In this document: one piece after another, positions 1-9,182 of the stretch
Position numbering within the stretch: position 1 is the first letter of the stretch
How the letters are laid out: each line of letters opens with the position of its first letter
DNA from: JACJVV01 sp047602755
GTDB taxonomy: Archaea; Nanobdellota; Nanobdellia; Woesearchaeales; JACJVV01
Assembly (NCBI GenBank): GCA_047602755.1
Contig: JBLKOM010000001.1
Coordinates: 62,001-126,000, forward strand
Direction: 5' to 3'
DNA length: 64,000 nucleotides
The notes under the pieces: model-generated
The model's database searches: none
What the model saw: the letters and a program-made list of their open reading frames with translations, nothing else
What the model was told of the DNA's origin: nothing
Made by a program: the position numbers and the translations under genes

Positions 1-2
1 TA

Positions 3-338
3 GAATATCCTACAAAAGATATAGGATATCTTGGAATTATACCAGGTATAAATACAGAATTTCTACCTGAATTTCAAGCACGATTTGGATGGTCTATAAG
101 TATAATATTATGGTTACTGGGATTAATGTTTTTACTATTTATTTTCAATTTAGGAGTTGCATTAATAAACCTTGCACCTATTGGACCTCTTGATGGTGGA
201 AGAATGATTCTAACATTATTAAAAACAAAGTATAAAGAAAAAAAAGCATTAGTAATTTGGGGAAAAATAAGTTCACTAATGCTTCTAGTTTTACTTGCAA
301 ATATTTTTCTACCATTTATTCTAAGATTATTTGTATAA
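3..338 (+). CDS. Site-2 protease (M50 family), C-terminal part
   Basis: The frame is open at the left edge, so only the last ~111 residues are visible and the start lies outside the window. The visible part has two hydrophobic stretches and the motif LAPIGPLDGGR, which matches the second metal-binding motif (NxxPxxxLDGG) of membrane-embedded M50 zinc metalloproteases of the RseP/SpoIVFB type. The HExxH motif would lie upstream. Such enzymes cut membrane-anchored regulators inside the bilayer; the substrate cannot be told from here. The gene ends in an AT-rich 76-nt gap before the next gene, which has its own TATA box. Confidence 0.8.
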   Translation, partial: EYPTKDIGYLGIIPGINTEFLPEFQARFGWSISIILWLLGLMFLLFIFNLGVALINLAPIGPLDGGRMILTLLKTKYKEKKALVIWGKISSLMLLVLLANIFLPFILRLFV

Positions 339-381
339 ATTATTAAAAAAATAAATTTATTTCAATAAAATAAGTTTAACA

Positions 382-395
382 ATATATATAAATAC
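382..395 (+). promoter_or_regulatory. TATA box of the SDR gene
   Basis: ATATATATAAATAC is centred about 27 nt before the ATG at 415. That is the archaeal TATA-to-start distance, so the transcript is probably leaderless. Confidence 0.55.
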
Positions 396-414
396 AAAAC
401 TTTACCAAACAAAC

Positions 415-1191
415 ATGAAAACAGCATTAATAACTGGAGCATCATATGGGATTGGCTTAGAATTAGCTAGAGTACATGCAGAAAATAAAAATAATCTAGT
501 CTTAGTTGCAAGAAGCAAAGATAAATTAGAAACTCTAAAAAAAGAATTAGAAAAAAAACACAATATTAAAATTCACATTATACAAAAAGATTTATCACTC
601 CCAAACTCTGCAAAAGACATCTATCAATATACAAAAAAGAATAAAATAACTATTGACTATTTAATTAATAATGCAGGATTTGGAGGATTTGGAGAATTTA
701 AAGATACAGATATTGATAATGAAACAAATATGATAAATCTTAATATAACTTCTTTAGTACAGCTAACTAAATATTATTTGCAAGATATGATAAAACAAAA
801 ACAAGGCAAAATTATGAATGTAGCATCAATTGCAGGTTTTATTCCAGGACCATTAATGTCAGTTTATTTTGCAACAAAATCATTTGTTGTAAGTTTCTCG
901 CAAGCAATAAATTATGAAGTAAAAGGAACAGGAGTAACTGTAACAACATTATGCCCAGGACCAACAAAAAGTAATTTTTTCATAAATGCTAATGTAAAAG
1001 ATAATAAAATGTTTAGTAATAAATCTATACCAACATCAAGAGAAGTAGCAGAATATGGTTACAAATCTATGATGAAAGGAAAATCAATAGCAATACATGG
1101 AATTAAAAATAGAATTCTTGTATCATTAACTAAATTTATACCTGTTAAATATATCTTGTATATGACAAAAAAAATGCAAGAAAATGATTAA
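415..1191 (+). CDS. Short-chain dehydrogenase/reductase (SDR)
   Basis: A 258-residue classical SDR oxidoreductase. Visible are the N-terminal Rossmann motif TGASYGIG (residues ~7-14), the NNAG motif near residue 86, and the catalytic Ser/Tyr/Lys set in SIAGF...VYFATKS (YxxxK, residues ~142-160), followed by a CPGPT segment as in DltE/YqjQ-like SDRs. It should reduce or oxidise a carbonyl or alcohol with NAD(P)H in the cytoplasm; the substrate is unknown. Length fits the family. It has its own promoter (TATA 382-395) and lies 35 nt before the next same-strand gene, which has a TATA-like stretch of its own. Confidence 0.88.
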   Translation: MKTALITGASYGIGLELARVHAENKNNLVLVARSKDKLETLKKELEKKHNIKIHIIQKDLSLPNSAKDIYQYTKKNKITIDYLINNAGFGGFGEFKDTDIDNETNMINLNITSLVQLTKYYLQDMIKQKQGKIMNVASIAGFIPGPLMSVYFATKSFVVSFSQAINYEVKGTGVTVTTLCPGPTKSNFFINANVKDNKMFSNKSIPTSREVAEYGYKSMMKGKSIAIHGIKNRILVSLTKFIPVKYILYMTKKMQEND

Positions 1192-1226
1192 ATATATAAT
1201 TACAAGAAGAATTAGATAATAATCCA

Positions 1227-2042
1227 ATGAACACAAATAAAACTTCTAAAAGATTAAATATCTACGAAAATAGTAAGAGTACATTAATTGATAATCAAAA
1301 GAAAATTATAAATTTAAGAGATAAATTTTCAAAAAGAATTATCAATTCAGAAATACCGTTTATTGTTTATATTGTCATATTCACAGCTATAGCAATATTA
1401 TGGATATTTAGATTACACATTGAAGATTTCGCATATGATTTTATTGCAGAATTATTTGGTGCTGCATTTACCTTATTTATTATTGATGTTTTACTTATTA
1501 AATCAAAAAATAAACGCTGGAAAATAGTAAGAAAAGATATTGATTACTTAATTACAAAATACATAAATAAATTACGAGATGGATTAGCATATAAAGTTTT
1601 TAAATTTAAACCGGTAATAATTCCAACTAAAACAGAAAAAGATAATTTACAGAAAATAAATGAAGAACGCTCAAAATTATTAATTTTTTTATCAGAAATA
1701 AAAAACTCTGAATTTAATAAAAAAATAAACAAAAAGGAATTATTTACAGAGGAAACATATAACTACTTCAATCAAAAAGCAGATGAAATATGGGAGATTC
1801 TAAATTTTAAATATTCTGACTATTTCCCTCCACAAATTGTTTCATATTTAATTGATTTACATGTCAATCTAAAAGATTTGTGCGGGCACATAAAATTATA
1901 TTTAAGAAAATATCAAGACAATAATATTGAAAACTATTATAATAAAATAGGATTTATTGGTGCAAGCAAAAATATAAAATCTATTCTAATAATTCTTAAT
2001 CAACTCAAAGAAGAAGGATATTCAGAATCAACAAATTACTAA
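1227..2042 (+). CDS. Membrane protein with cytosolic coiled-coil-like tail, unknown
   Basis: A 271-residue protein of no recognised family. After ~45 basic, polar residues there are two adjacent membrane segments (about residues 45-62 and 72-92) forming a hairpin. A long Lys/Asn/Glu-rich, mostly helical region of ~180 residues follows, probably cytosolic. There are no catalytic motifs. A TATA-like TAAATATATAATT just after the preceding stop suggests its own promoter. It ends 66 nt before the convergent trmJ gene. Confidence 0.6.
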   Translation: MNTNKTSKRLNIYENSKSTLIDNQKKIINLRDKFSKRIINSEIPFIVYIVIFTAIAILWIFRLHIEDFAYDFIAELFGAAFTLFIIDVLLIKSKNKRWKIVRKDIDYLITKYINKLRDGLAYKVFKFKPVIIPTKTEKDNLQKINEERSKLLIFLSEIKNSEFNKKINKKELFTEETYNYFNQKADEIWEILNFKYSDYFPPQIVSYLIDLHVNLKDLCGHIKLYLRKYQDNNIENYYNKIGFIGASKNIKSILIILNQLKEEGYSESTNY

Positions 2043-2107
2043 AATATCAGATCAATAAGAATACTTAATTAAATAAAAATAAGACACATGTAGATCAAAT
2101 CCCTAAA

Positions 2108-2782
2108 CTAACATTTATCTTTTATTCTACGAAGCAAACTCATCATACCTTGACATTCACGTTTTGTTATAATAGACTTATTAATAACATTAGTCCAAAT
2201 TTTTTTAGAACGAACTTTTCTTGCTTGATTAAATTCGTATTTATTTATCATCCCAAACAATAATTTTAAAACATATTTTTTATCATCAATAGAAGCCATT
2301 TGAATTTTATCACCAATCTTGTTTTTACTTCTTTTTGACAATTCATAAGCAACTATTGCAACTGCATGAGACAAATTTAATGTAGAATATTCTTTTGAAG
2401 AATTAATAGTAACAATTAGATTACATAAACTAATCTCATCATTATGCAAACCTTCACCCTCTCTACCAAACAATACTGCCACTTTTCTAGGTAATGGAAA
2501 ATCAATCAATTGATTGGCAAATAAAGGTAACCTCTCAAGATTATAATCTGTATTAACCTTAGCTGTAGTACCTATGAGTAAATCATATTTAGGAATTTTT
2601 TTTACTATCTTAACAACAACTTTTGAATGCTTAGCACGCTTATAAAACTCAGAATCAAGATTACATTTAGGATTAACTAAAATCAACTTATTAAACCCAA
2701 AGTTAGCTAAAACCCTGGATACTGCACCTACATTACCTTCATGCTCTGCTTCTAATAATACAAAATCTACCAACTTATACAC
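2108..2782 (-). CDS. trmJ: tRNA (cytidine/uridine-2'-O)-methyltransferase TrmJ-like, SPOUT family
   Basis: A 224-residue SPOUT (TrmH/SpoU) RNA methyltransferase. The N-terminal FVLLEAEHEGNVGAVSR is the motif-1 region (normally NIGAxAR), and the knot motifs AVLFGREGEGL (motif 2) and STLNLSHAVAIVAYEL (motif 3) are complete. These, with the C-terminal helical tail, match TrmJ-type enzymes that 2'-O-methylate nucleotide 32 of tRNA anticodon loops. The exact target nucleotide is inferred from the family. It is transcribed from the 122-nt divergent region shared with the small membrane protein at 2905. Confidence 0.85.
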   Translation of the reverse strand: MYKLVDFVLLEAEHEGNVGAVSRVLANFGFNKLILVNPKCNLDSEFYKRAKHSKVVVKIVKKIPKYDLLIGTTAKVNTDYNLERLPLFANQLIDFPLPRKVAVLFGREGEGLHNDEISLCNLIVTINSSKEYSTLNLSHAVAIVAYELSKRSKNKIGDKIQMASIDDKKYVLKLLFGMINKYEFNQARKVRSKKIWTNVINKSIITKRECQGMMSLLRRIKDKC

Positions 2783-2904
2783 CCGAAATTAATATATTAT
2801 ATGTTATAAAATATTCAAATCAAATACTGACAAATACAAAAACAAACTGAATAATATATAGTATTTTAAAAAGATTTATTAAATAATAACATTAAAACAT
2901 AACT

Positions 2905-3234
2905 ATGGACATAATCAAAAAAATAATTGCAGTAATTATGATTATATTAGGTATTGCTATTATTCTAGAGTATTATAATTATTATACTATTTCAATTCCT
3001 CAACAATTATTAATTGCCGCTATTTTAATGATTATTTTACAAATATATTCCGCAGTCTCATTAACAATCCATAGTGGCCATATCGGAATTATTAATATAA
3101 TAACTTGGATTATTTTCTGCATACCGGCGATTTGGTATTTATTACATATAATATTAAACATACAAATAACAGAAAATTTACCTTTAATACTATCAATTAT
3201 GATGATTGGAGAATCACTTTATGCTCTTCATTAA
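2905..3234 (+). CDS. Small multi-pass membrane protein, unknown
   Basis: A 109-residue, Ile/Leu-rich protein with four predicted membrane helices (about residues 5-22, 31-52, 60-80, 90-107) and almost no soluble loops. No family recognised. A TATA-like AT-rich stretch lies upstream. Its 3' end overlaps the 3' end of the convergent YprB-like gene by 21 nt. Confidence 0.6.
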   Translation: MDIIKKIIAVIMIILGIAIILEYYNYYTISIPQQLLIAAILMIILQIYSAVSLTIHSGHIGIINIITWIIFCIPAIWYLLHIILNIQITENLPLILSIMMIGESLYALH

Positions 3235-3951
3235 TCTAGGATAAATTTTATCTGCCAATGTTTCAAGATTAATTGTATCTTCTTGATTATATTCAACAAG
3301 TAAATCAAGATAATATTTATCACCAGTAGCTTTAAATGTTCTCCATAGTTTAATTGGATCACCACCTACTAAATTTTCAACTATATTATTATTACGCTTT
3401 ATCCCTAAATTCTCTTCTACTTTTTTAAGACCACCATCTAACTCTAATAAATTACAACTAACACGCAAATCCCAATGTAAAATATCTGGAAAATTAAAAA
3501 TACAATACTTTCGCAAAAATGGTATATCAAATACAGAACCATTAAATGAAACTATCATTTTACAATTACTTATTATTTTACTAATAACTTTAAAATCAAG
3601 ATTATAATCTTTAACAAAAGTCATTATATTAATTCTGTCGTATAAAGTAATACAAGTAACATATCCATTAATACCACTTGTTTCAATATCAATAAAAATA
3701 CAAGAATCCTTATAATAATCATAAAATCTGTAATGATATTTAGAAGGTATTTTACTAATAAAAAACTTAATATCATCATTAAATAATGCTTTCTTTGCAT
3801 GAACTATCTGCAAATCTAATACTCTTTTACGCTTGAAAGATATTCCTTTAATTGATGAAGCAGCCAGAAAATCATTCCAATTTCTAATTCCTTGTTTCCA
3901 CAATAACCTTTCTTTCCTTTCAGATTCCAGCAAGAAATAAAAAAGTATCAT
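3214..3951 (-). CDS. YprB-like ribonuclease H-fold exonuclease
   Basis: A 245-residue protein whose central part (about 85-240) looks like the YprB/DEDD RNase H-like domain. CIFIDIETSG supplies the first Asp/Glu pair, SFNGSVFDIPFL the second acidic motif (FNGxxFDxPFL), and LVEYNQEDTINLETLA the third, with its conserved NxxD. The ~80 N-terminal residues form a helical region (WNDFLAA...) that precedes this domain in related proteins. Likely activity is 3'-5' nucleic-acid trimming with two metal ions; the substrate is unknown. A TTTAAATATT box is ~45 nt before the start. Confidence 0.75.
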   Translation of the reverse strand: MILFYFLLESERKERLLWKQGIRNWNDFLAASSIKGISFKRKRVLDLQIVHAKKALFNDDIKFFISKIPSKYHYRFYDYYKDSCIFIDIETSGINGYVTCITLYDRINIMTFVKDYNLDFKVISKIISNCKMIVSFNGSVFDIPFLRKYCIFNFPDILHWDLRVSCNLLELDGGLKKVEENLGIKRNNNIVENLVGGDPIKLWRTFKATGDKYYLDLLVEYNQEDTINLETLADKIYPRLMKSIK

Positions 3952-4069
3952 GTATCATAATCTGACAAATATGCACTAATATTTAAATGAAATTTCTGCA
4001 AATGTCCAATGACATAAAATAAATATAGTCGAACAATAAATAATAAAGAATTATTTTTAGAATAAATTA

Positions 4070-4600
4070 CTATTTTTTACCAACATAAAACATTTTATCT
4101 ACAGAAACATCAGATGGAGAATATTCTTTTTTTACTTCAGGAGTTACTTGAGAAGTACTAGATTTTTGCTCTGGTTGAACACCAGAATGAATTTGATTAT
4201 CTTGGGTTTGTTGTTTTTTTACTTCATCTTTAAGATCATCATTTTTTTTTAATAATGTTGCCTGTATTTCTTGCTTTTCATGATTTGATAACTTAGATTC
4301 AAACTCATTTAATTTAGCAATTATTTCATTAACTTTATCACGGACTAACGATATTTGAGATTCCATTGATGATAATCTGTCGTTAACTATTTTTGAAGTC
4401 ATATCGTTACTATTTGAAGGTTCCATTTTTTTATTTTTCATCTCTTCAATCTTTTCTCTTGGGACATAAAACTCATTACCTTGATCTTTCATCATATCTT
4501 CTGCTTGCTTTAATGCATCATCACTATCTTTAACTAAACCATGTTTTTTCAATTGTTCTGAGATTTCTCCCATTTTTCTTATTTTTTCATATGAATCCAT
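4070..4600 (-). CDS. Cytosolic coiled-coil protein, unknown
   Basis: A 176-residue hydrophilic protein. Residues 1-55 are helical and charged. About 65-125 form a heptad-like coiled coil (RLSSMESQISLVRDKVNEI...). A Gln/Ser/Pro-rich linker follows, then a compact tail with DVSVDKMFYVGKK at the extreme C terminus. That tail looks like a conserved short docking motif (inference). There is no signal peptide or membrane helix. It is monocistronic and divergent from mscS across a 160-nt AT-rich gap. No function can be assigned. Confidence 0.6.
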   Translation of the reverse strand: MDSYEKIRKMGEISEQLKKHGLVKDSDDALKQAEDMMKDQGNEFYVPREKIEEMKNKKMEPSNSNDMTSKIVNDRLSSMESQISLVRDKVNEIIAKLNEFESKLSNHEKQEIQATLLKKNDDLKDEVKKQQTQDNQIHSGVQPEQKSSTSQVTPEVKKEYSPSDVSVDKMFYVGKK

Positions 4601-4760
4601 AAATGTAAGAAAAAAGATATCATATATAAAAGTTACTTAAAAATACTAATTATATAGTTAATTAATAAAAAAAAGTAAATAGTAATTAACAATAAACAAA
4701 TATACAATTAATATCTATTAATAAGAAAATATTTATAAAGTTATAAAAAAATAAAAAAAT

Positions 4761-5579
4761 ATGATAGACATACAAAATTTAATAGGCAAAGCAATTGAAT
4801 TAAGCATAATGTATATCCCTAAATTTGTTCTTGCAATATTAACACTTATTATAGGGTTATGGATTATAAGATTAATAAGAAAGGGAATAACAAGGAAACT
4901 AAGCAAAAAAGACATTGAAGCAACATTAAAGAGCTTTATAACAAACTTAATAACGGCACTTCTAAAGATAATACTTTTTATTGCAGTAATAAGCATGATA
5001 GGGGTTGAAACAACATCATTTATAGCAGTAGTAGCTGCTATGGGTTTTGCAATTGGCTTATCCTTACAAGGAAGTTTAGCTAATTTTGCAGGAGGAGTTT
5101 TAATTATCTTATTCAAACCAATTGCTAAAGGTGAGTTTATTGAAGCACAAGGAGTTAATGGCGTAGTTGAAGGGATTGATATATTTACTACAACACTAAA
5201 ATCTCCAGACAATAAAACAATAATAATACCAAATGGACCGCTTGCAAATGGAAATATTATCAATTTTTCTAGACAAAAAACAAGAAGGGTTGACATGGAA
5301 TTTGGGATTGGGTATGATGATAACATCAAAAAAGCTCAAAAAATTTTACTAGATATTGTTTCTAAACACAAAAAAGTCCACAAAGATCCTGCTCCATTTG
5401 TAAGAGTTGGTGAATTAGGAGATAGTTCTGTGAATTTTAAAGTAAGAGCATGGTGTGATACTGCTGAATATTGGAATGTATTTTTTGATATAACTGAAGA
5501 AGTAAAGCTACAGTTTGATAAAGAAAAAATTACAATACCATATCCACAAAGAGATATACATTTGTATAATAAAAGATAA
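4761..5579 (+). CDS. mscS: Small-conductance mechanosensitive channel MscS
   Basis: A 272-residue MscS-family channel with three N-terminal membrane helices. The third has the signature GFAIGLSLQGSLANFAGG that lines the pore, followed by the beta domain (EFIEAQGVNGVVEGIDIFTT, then IIIPNGPLANGNIINFS) and the C-terminal alpha/beta cage. The length matches the minimal E. coli MscS type. It should release solutes on hypo-osmotic shock. A TATA-like AATATTTATAAAG lies ~30 nt upstream. Confidence 0.93.
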   Translation: MIDIQNLIGKAIELSIMYIPKFVLAILTLIIGLWIIRLIRKGITRKLSKKDIEATLKSFITNLITALLKIILFIAVISMIGVETTSFIAVVAAMGFAIGLSLQGSLANFAGGVLIILFKPIAKGEFIEAQGVNGVVEGIDIFTTTLKSPDNKTIIIPNGPLANGNIINFSRQKTRRVDMEFGIGYDDNIKKAQKILLDIVSKHKKVHKDPAPFVRVGELGDSSVNFKVRAWCDTAEYWNVFFDITEEVKLQFDKEKITIPYPQRDIHLYNKR

Positions 5580-5593
5580 ACTCTGTTATCTAT

Positions 5594-5609
5594 TATTTTT
5601 TCTTTTTTT
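5594..5609. terminator. T-rich terminator between convergent mscS and purF
   Basis: After the mscS stop the top strand runs ATTTTTTCTTTTTTT, the poly-T form used by archaeal RNA polymerase for intrinsic termination. Confidence 0.45.
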
Positions 5610-5652
5610 AATTAATATTTTTTAATAGATTTTAAAACAAATCTAAAAAATA

Positions 5653-7164
5653 TTATTGAATTAATTTTACTGGATACTTACCACCAAAACAACCTGAACA
5701 AATACCAACATTATAAGTATCAGCAACAACAGAATTAAGACCCTCTAAAGATATATGAATTACTTTATCAGCTTCTGTCTCCTTAGCAATATCATCAAGA
5801 TTTTTTAAACGAAATCCAATTAACTCATCAACATTTTGATGATCCATACCTAAATAACAAGGTGAAGTTATAACAGGAGATAAAAATATATTATAAACTT
5901 CTTTAACACCAGCATTACGAAGCCTCCTATTATTATTTCTAGCAGTAGTTCCTCTTACATTAGAGTCATCAACAGTTATTATAACTTTATCTCTTACTTT
6001 TTCAGTTCTTAGATCTAATTTCATATTAGCTATAATCTCTCGTGAATTTTGATTATCAGCTGTGTAAGATCTTCCACTAGAATGAGGTGCATTATGCCTT
6101 CGCATAAAATACTCTTTATAGGGGATTCCAGACGCCCTACTAAAACCAATTGCTCCCTGCTTACCTGAATCAAGTATTGGAACAACTGCAAGATTTAAAC
6201 CATTCTCTCTATGCAAAACATCAAAAAAATCTTTATTCTCATAATATACTAAAGCACCACATTTTTGACGAAAATCTTCATGCATGTAATTATTAGTTTC
6301 TGAACGAGGATCTTGAAAATAAATCTGTTCAAAAACACAATTAAAATGCTTTTTTCTTTCCATAAATTTTATACTTTCAAAATCTTTACCAGATTTTATT
6401 GTATTCTTATCAAATATTACTAATTCACCTGGTTCAACATGACGGATAAATTCAGCTTCAGGGAATATCCTAAATGCAGCTGTCTCTGAAGCAATAAGAT
6501 AACCACCATTCATTTTAGCAATTGACAAAGGTCTAACTCCAAAACCATCTCTAAATCCAAGAATCTTATCAGATGTTTCAATTAAAACTGAATATGAACA
6601 AGGTATTTTGGAAACTTCATTAACAATAGCATCGATAATATTATCACATCTTGAATGAGTAATCATCTGAGCCAATAATTCTGAATCAGAACGAGATTGA
6701 AAAATAGCACCATTTCTAAGTAATTTTTCTTTTATTCCCTTATTATCAACTAATTGTCCATTATGAGCAAATACAAAATTCCCAAATTTACTTTCATTAA
6801 AAATAAAAGGTTGAATATTACTTGGATAATCAGAATAACCTGTTGTAGCATACCTATTATGCCCTATTGCAATTAATCCTGGTAATCTTTGTTGAATTCT
6901 ATTTATGTCAGATACTGGAAATATTTCATCTACTCTTCCCATTTCTCGTATTGCATACAATCTATCTTTTTCAGCTGAGACTATACCAACACTCTTTTCT
7001 CCTCTATGCTGTTGAACTTGAAGCATTGCCCTTACTAATATTGAAGAATCAGAAAAATTAATAGCACCAGCTAAAGCACAACTATTATTTGAAAATAAAT
7101 GAAGATTATCAGCATTATCAACCATTAAATCTTGATTACTCAATAAAGATTCTAATTTTCTCAT
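5653..7164 (-). CDS. purF: Amidophosphoribosyltransferase (PurF), Fe-S type
   Basis: A 503-residue PurF that makes phosphoribosylamine from PRPP and glutamine, the first step of purine synthesis. The class II amidotransferase nucleophile is Cys29, after a 28-residue leader, suggesting a propeptide that is cleaved as in Bacillus PurF. Glutaminase motifs include GHNRYATTG and FAHNGQL. The PRPP loop is VITVDDSNVRGTT. Four cysteines (in NCVFEQIYF, SPCYLGMD and CSGC) sit where Bacillus PurF holds its 4Fe-4S cluster. No other purine genes are nearby. The TATA box AATATTTAAATTC lies ~30 nt upstream of the ATG at 7164. Confidence 0.93.
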   Translation of the reverse strand: MRKLESLLSNQDLMVDNADNLHLFSNNSCALAGAINFSDSSILVRAMLQVQQHRGEKSVGIVSAEKDRLYAIREMGRVDEIFPVSDINRIQQRLPGLIAIGHNRYATTGYSDYPSNIQPFIFNESKFGNFVFAHNGQLVDNKGIKEKLLRNGAIFQSRSDSELLAQMITHSRCDNIIDAIVNEVSKIPCSYSVLIETSDKILGFRDGFGVRPLSIAKMNGGYLIASETAAFRIFPEAEFIRHVEPGELVIFDKNTIKSGKDFESIKFMERKKHFNCVFEQIYFQDPRSETNNYMHEDFRQKCGALVYYENKDFFDVLHRENGLNLAVVPILDSGKQGAIGFSRASGIPYKEYFMRRHNAPHSSGRSYTADNQNSREIIANMKLDLRTEKVRDKVIITVDDSNVRGTTARNNNRRLRNAGVKEVYNIFLSPVITSPCYLGMDHQNVDELIGFRLKNLDDIAKETEADKVIHISLEGLNSVVADTYNVGICSGCFGGKYPVKLIQ

Positions 7165-7235
7165 AAAACAAAAAAATAAAAAATGAATTTAAATATTTCG
7201 GTAATCTAAAATAGATTGAAAAAATAAAAATATAG

Positions 7236-7361
7236 TTATTTTTTTAAAATATTTATAACTTTAAGAAAATGCTGAATAAAATCACCTAAGAAAATAATCG
7301 ATAAAACAAATATTATAATAGTAATAATAAAAGTTAGTAGAATTTTTAATTGTAATTCCAT
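7236..7361 (-). CDS. Small single-pass membrane peptide (41 aa), hypothetical
   Basis: A 41-codon frame reading MELQLKILL, then an Ile/Phe-rich stretch, ending VINILKK. Residues 5-26 make one clear membrane helix with charged ends. A GTGAGAT Shine-Dalgarno-like sequence lies ~8 nt before the ATG. It sits between tRNA-Tyr and purF on the same strand and may be co-transcribed with either. Short and unsupported by homology; the case rests on the coherent helix with flanking charges. Confidence 0.4.
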   Translation of the reverse strand: MELQLKILLTFIITIIIFVLSIIFLGDFIQHFLKVINILKK

Positions 7362-7390
7362 TATCAAATCTCACTTTAAATAATAAAAAA

Positions 7391-7514
7391 TCCCCACCCC
7401 CGGACTTGAACCAGGAACCTTTCGGTGACGGCTGATCGTTTATCATCAAAGCACTCAGTGCACATCAAAACGATTTCTACAGCCGAACGCTCTAGCCAAT
7501 TGAGCTAGGTGGGG
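7391..7514 (-). tRNA. tRNA-Tyr(GUA) with 50-nt intron
   Basis: The acceptor stem CCCCACC/GGTGGGG, D arm GCTC/GAGC, T arm CCTGG-TTCAAGT-CCGGG and discriminator A are all present. The spliced anticodon arm is TTCGG-CTGTAGA-CCGAA, giving GTA (Tyr). The intron occupies 7427-7476 at the canonical 37/38 site. Exon CGGCTG pairs with CAGCCG at the intron 3' end, and ATCGTTT pairs with AAACGAT inside the intron, forming a relaxed bulge-helix-bulge substrate for the archaeal splicing endonuclease. CCA is not encoded. Confidence 0.93.
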
Positions 7515-7633
7515 TTGTAAATTTCATATTAAATTTAATCTTAATTAAGATTAAACATTTACATTAATAATTATATTCAATTATTAATGATTAAGAAACC
7601 GTTTATAAATATTACTAGTATTTTAAATAAATT

Positions 7634-9067
7634 TTACTGATTCTGGAACTTTTTAATAACTAATTTAATTTTATTAGAAATAACTTTTTTCTCTGTTCCC
7701 TTACGAGTAAAAAACTTAAGAATTGCAATGGGTAAAGTTAACCCTCCTAATATATTCAAATTACTATATAATTTATATGCAACAACTCTTTCTTCATAAC
7801 TATCTAAAGATGAGATTTCCCAACGCGCAATAGTACCTTTCTTTTCATGTGACGTTATCTTTGTAGGCTTTAAAGTTCCAATCTCAAATTCTTTACCAAT
7901 CTCAGTTATCTTAGGAATTCTATCTAGAACTATGATATTCTCAAAAACTTTATTTGTTCTATTCTTAACATGAATCAATACTTTTAGCTCTGACAAAGAG
8001 CCTTCTTTTGTTTTAATGCTTGAAACAGATTTTCTAATAACTAAAGGACTTCTAAATAAATAGTACAAAATAATAAAAATTATTATGATAATAATTGTAT
8101 ACAATACAGGCCTATAATTAACAATAATATTAAGAGTATAAGTTTCACCTGGGGTTAATTCTAAATAATATTGCTTATACAATCTACCCTGAGTAAAGGT
8201 TAATCGAGAAGGTAAATTTCCTGATATTAACAAATAATTCAAAACATTTGTTGGCTTATTATAAATAGAATCTATAATTGTATTTCCATCATTAATTATA
8301 AAAATTTCACTTTCAATTTTTAAAAAAGAACTTCGTGTTTGCTTCTCAATTGTTTGTTTTTCAACTTCAATAATTGTATACGGTATAGACCTTGATAAAA
8401 TAGTCTGATTACCTATATGAAATGTCATAATCATATTTGAATCTGTTGGCTTAGCATATGAAGGAATATTAACATTAAATTGCAAAGATTTTTTCTGCAA
8501 AGGAGAAAAACTTGTTTTTATAGACTCTGAAATAACATCACTTCTCAACCTAATTTCAAGATTATCAATTTCACGTACATTTTTATTCTCAACATCTATT
8601 ATAAAAACAAAATCTTGCGTTGGATCAATTGGATCAATCTCAGGTAAATCAACTGATAAAACAGGAAGATACTCTCTATTAATTTGTTCTTGAGATTTTA
8701 CAAAAACATAAGCAAATTCTCTTTGAATCTCTGTAGCAAAATCAGAACGAATATTTAACTGAATCCCGTATTCATAACCTTGATCAACAGCTTTTGGTGC
8801 TACACGTAATAACAAATAACCAATTTCGTTAGGAGCTAAATACAAAGAACTTGGATTAAGAAGTACAGTCCATCGATCAATATTAGGTGAATAAACTCTT
8901 ACATTGTCGTAACTATTACCTAAGTTTCTAATACTAATATTATAGCTTGCCTCATCATATATAGAAATCTCATCTTCTATTGGGTAAATTCTAATTTCAA
9001 GATTTCCTGCTAAAACTAAAGGACAAGAAACTAAAAATACAGCCAAGATTAACCATTTTACATCCAT
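7634..9067 (-). CDS. Secreted/membrane-anchored beta-domain protein, unknown
   Basis: A 477-residue protein with a cleavable-type signal peptide (LILAVFLVSCPLVLAG, cleavage near residue 20). Two Ig-like beta regions follow, of the kind found in CARDB/NEW3 domains (SIRNLGNSYDNVRVY..., FIIDVENKNVREIDNLEI). A single membrane helix lies at about 322-340, then comes a third beta domain (LIHVKNRTNKVFENIIVLDRIP) resembling DUF11-like repeats. Asn-x-Ser/Thr sites suggest glycosylation. It probably sits in the cell envelope. It is divergent from the HerA-like gene over a 115-nt promoter region. No enzyme motif seen. Confidence 0.6.
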   Translation of the reverse strand: MDVKWLILAVFLVSCPLVLAGNLEIRIYPIEDEISIYDEASYNISIRNLGNSYDNVRVYSPNIDRWTVLLNPSSLYLAPNEIGYLLLRVAPKAVDQGYEYGIQLNIRSDFATEIQREFAYVFVKSQEQINREYLPVLSVDLPEIDPIDPTQDFVFIIDVENKNVREIDNLEIRLRSDVISESIKTSFSPLQKKSLQFNVNIPSYAKPTDSNMIMTFHIGNQTILSRSIPYTIIEVEKQTIEKQTRSSFLKIESEIFIINDGNTIIDSIYNKPTNVLNYLLISGNLPSRLTFTQGRLYKQYYLELTPGETYTLNIIVNYRPVLYTIIIIIIFIILYYLFRSPLVIRKSVSSIKTKEGSLSELKVLIHVKNRTNKVFENIIVLDRIPKITEIGKEFEIGTLKPTKITSHEKKGTIARWEISSLDSYEERVVAYKLYSNLNILGGLTLPIAILKFFTRKGTEKKVISNKIKLVIKKFQNQ

Positions 9068-9148
9068 CTTATGTTTAATTTAAATATAAGTAATATATAA
9101 ATATTGTTGTAAAATCAATATATATTATAATATAAGAATCAAGATTGG

Positions 9149-9162
9149 AAATATTTATATAA
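9149..9162 (+). promoter_or_regulatory. TATA box of the HerA-like gene
   Basis: GGAA followed by AATATTTATATAAC is centred ~26 nt before the ATG at 9183, giving a leaderless start at the first Met. Confidence 0.5.
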
Positions 9163-9182
9163 CAAAAGTCAGAGTAAACAAT

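Noticed and set aside
4733..5329. 198-codon open frame on the minus strand
   Set aside because: Antisense shadow of mscS, which has a full family signature.
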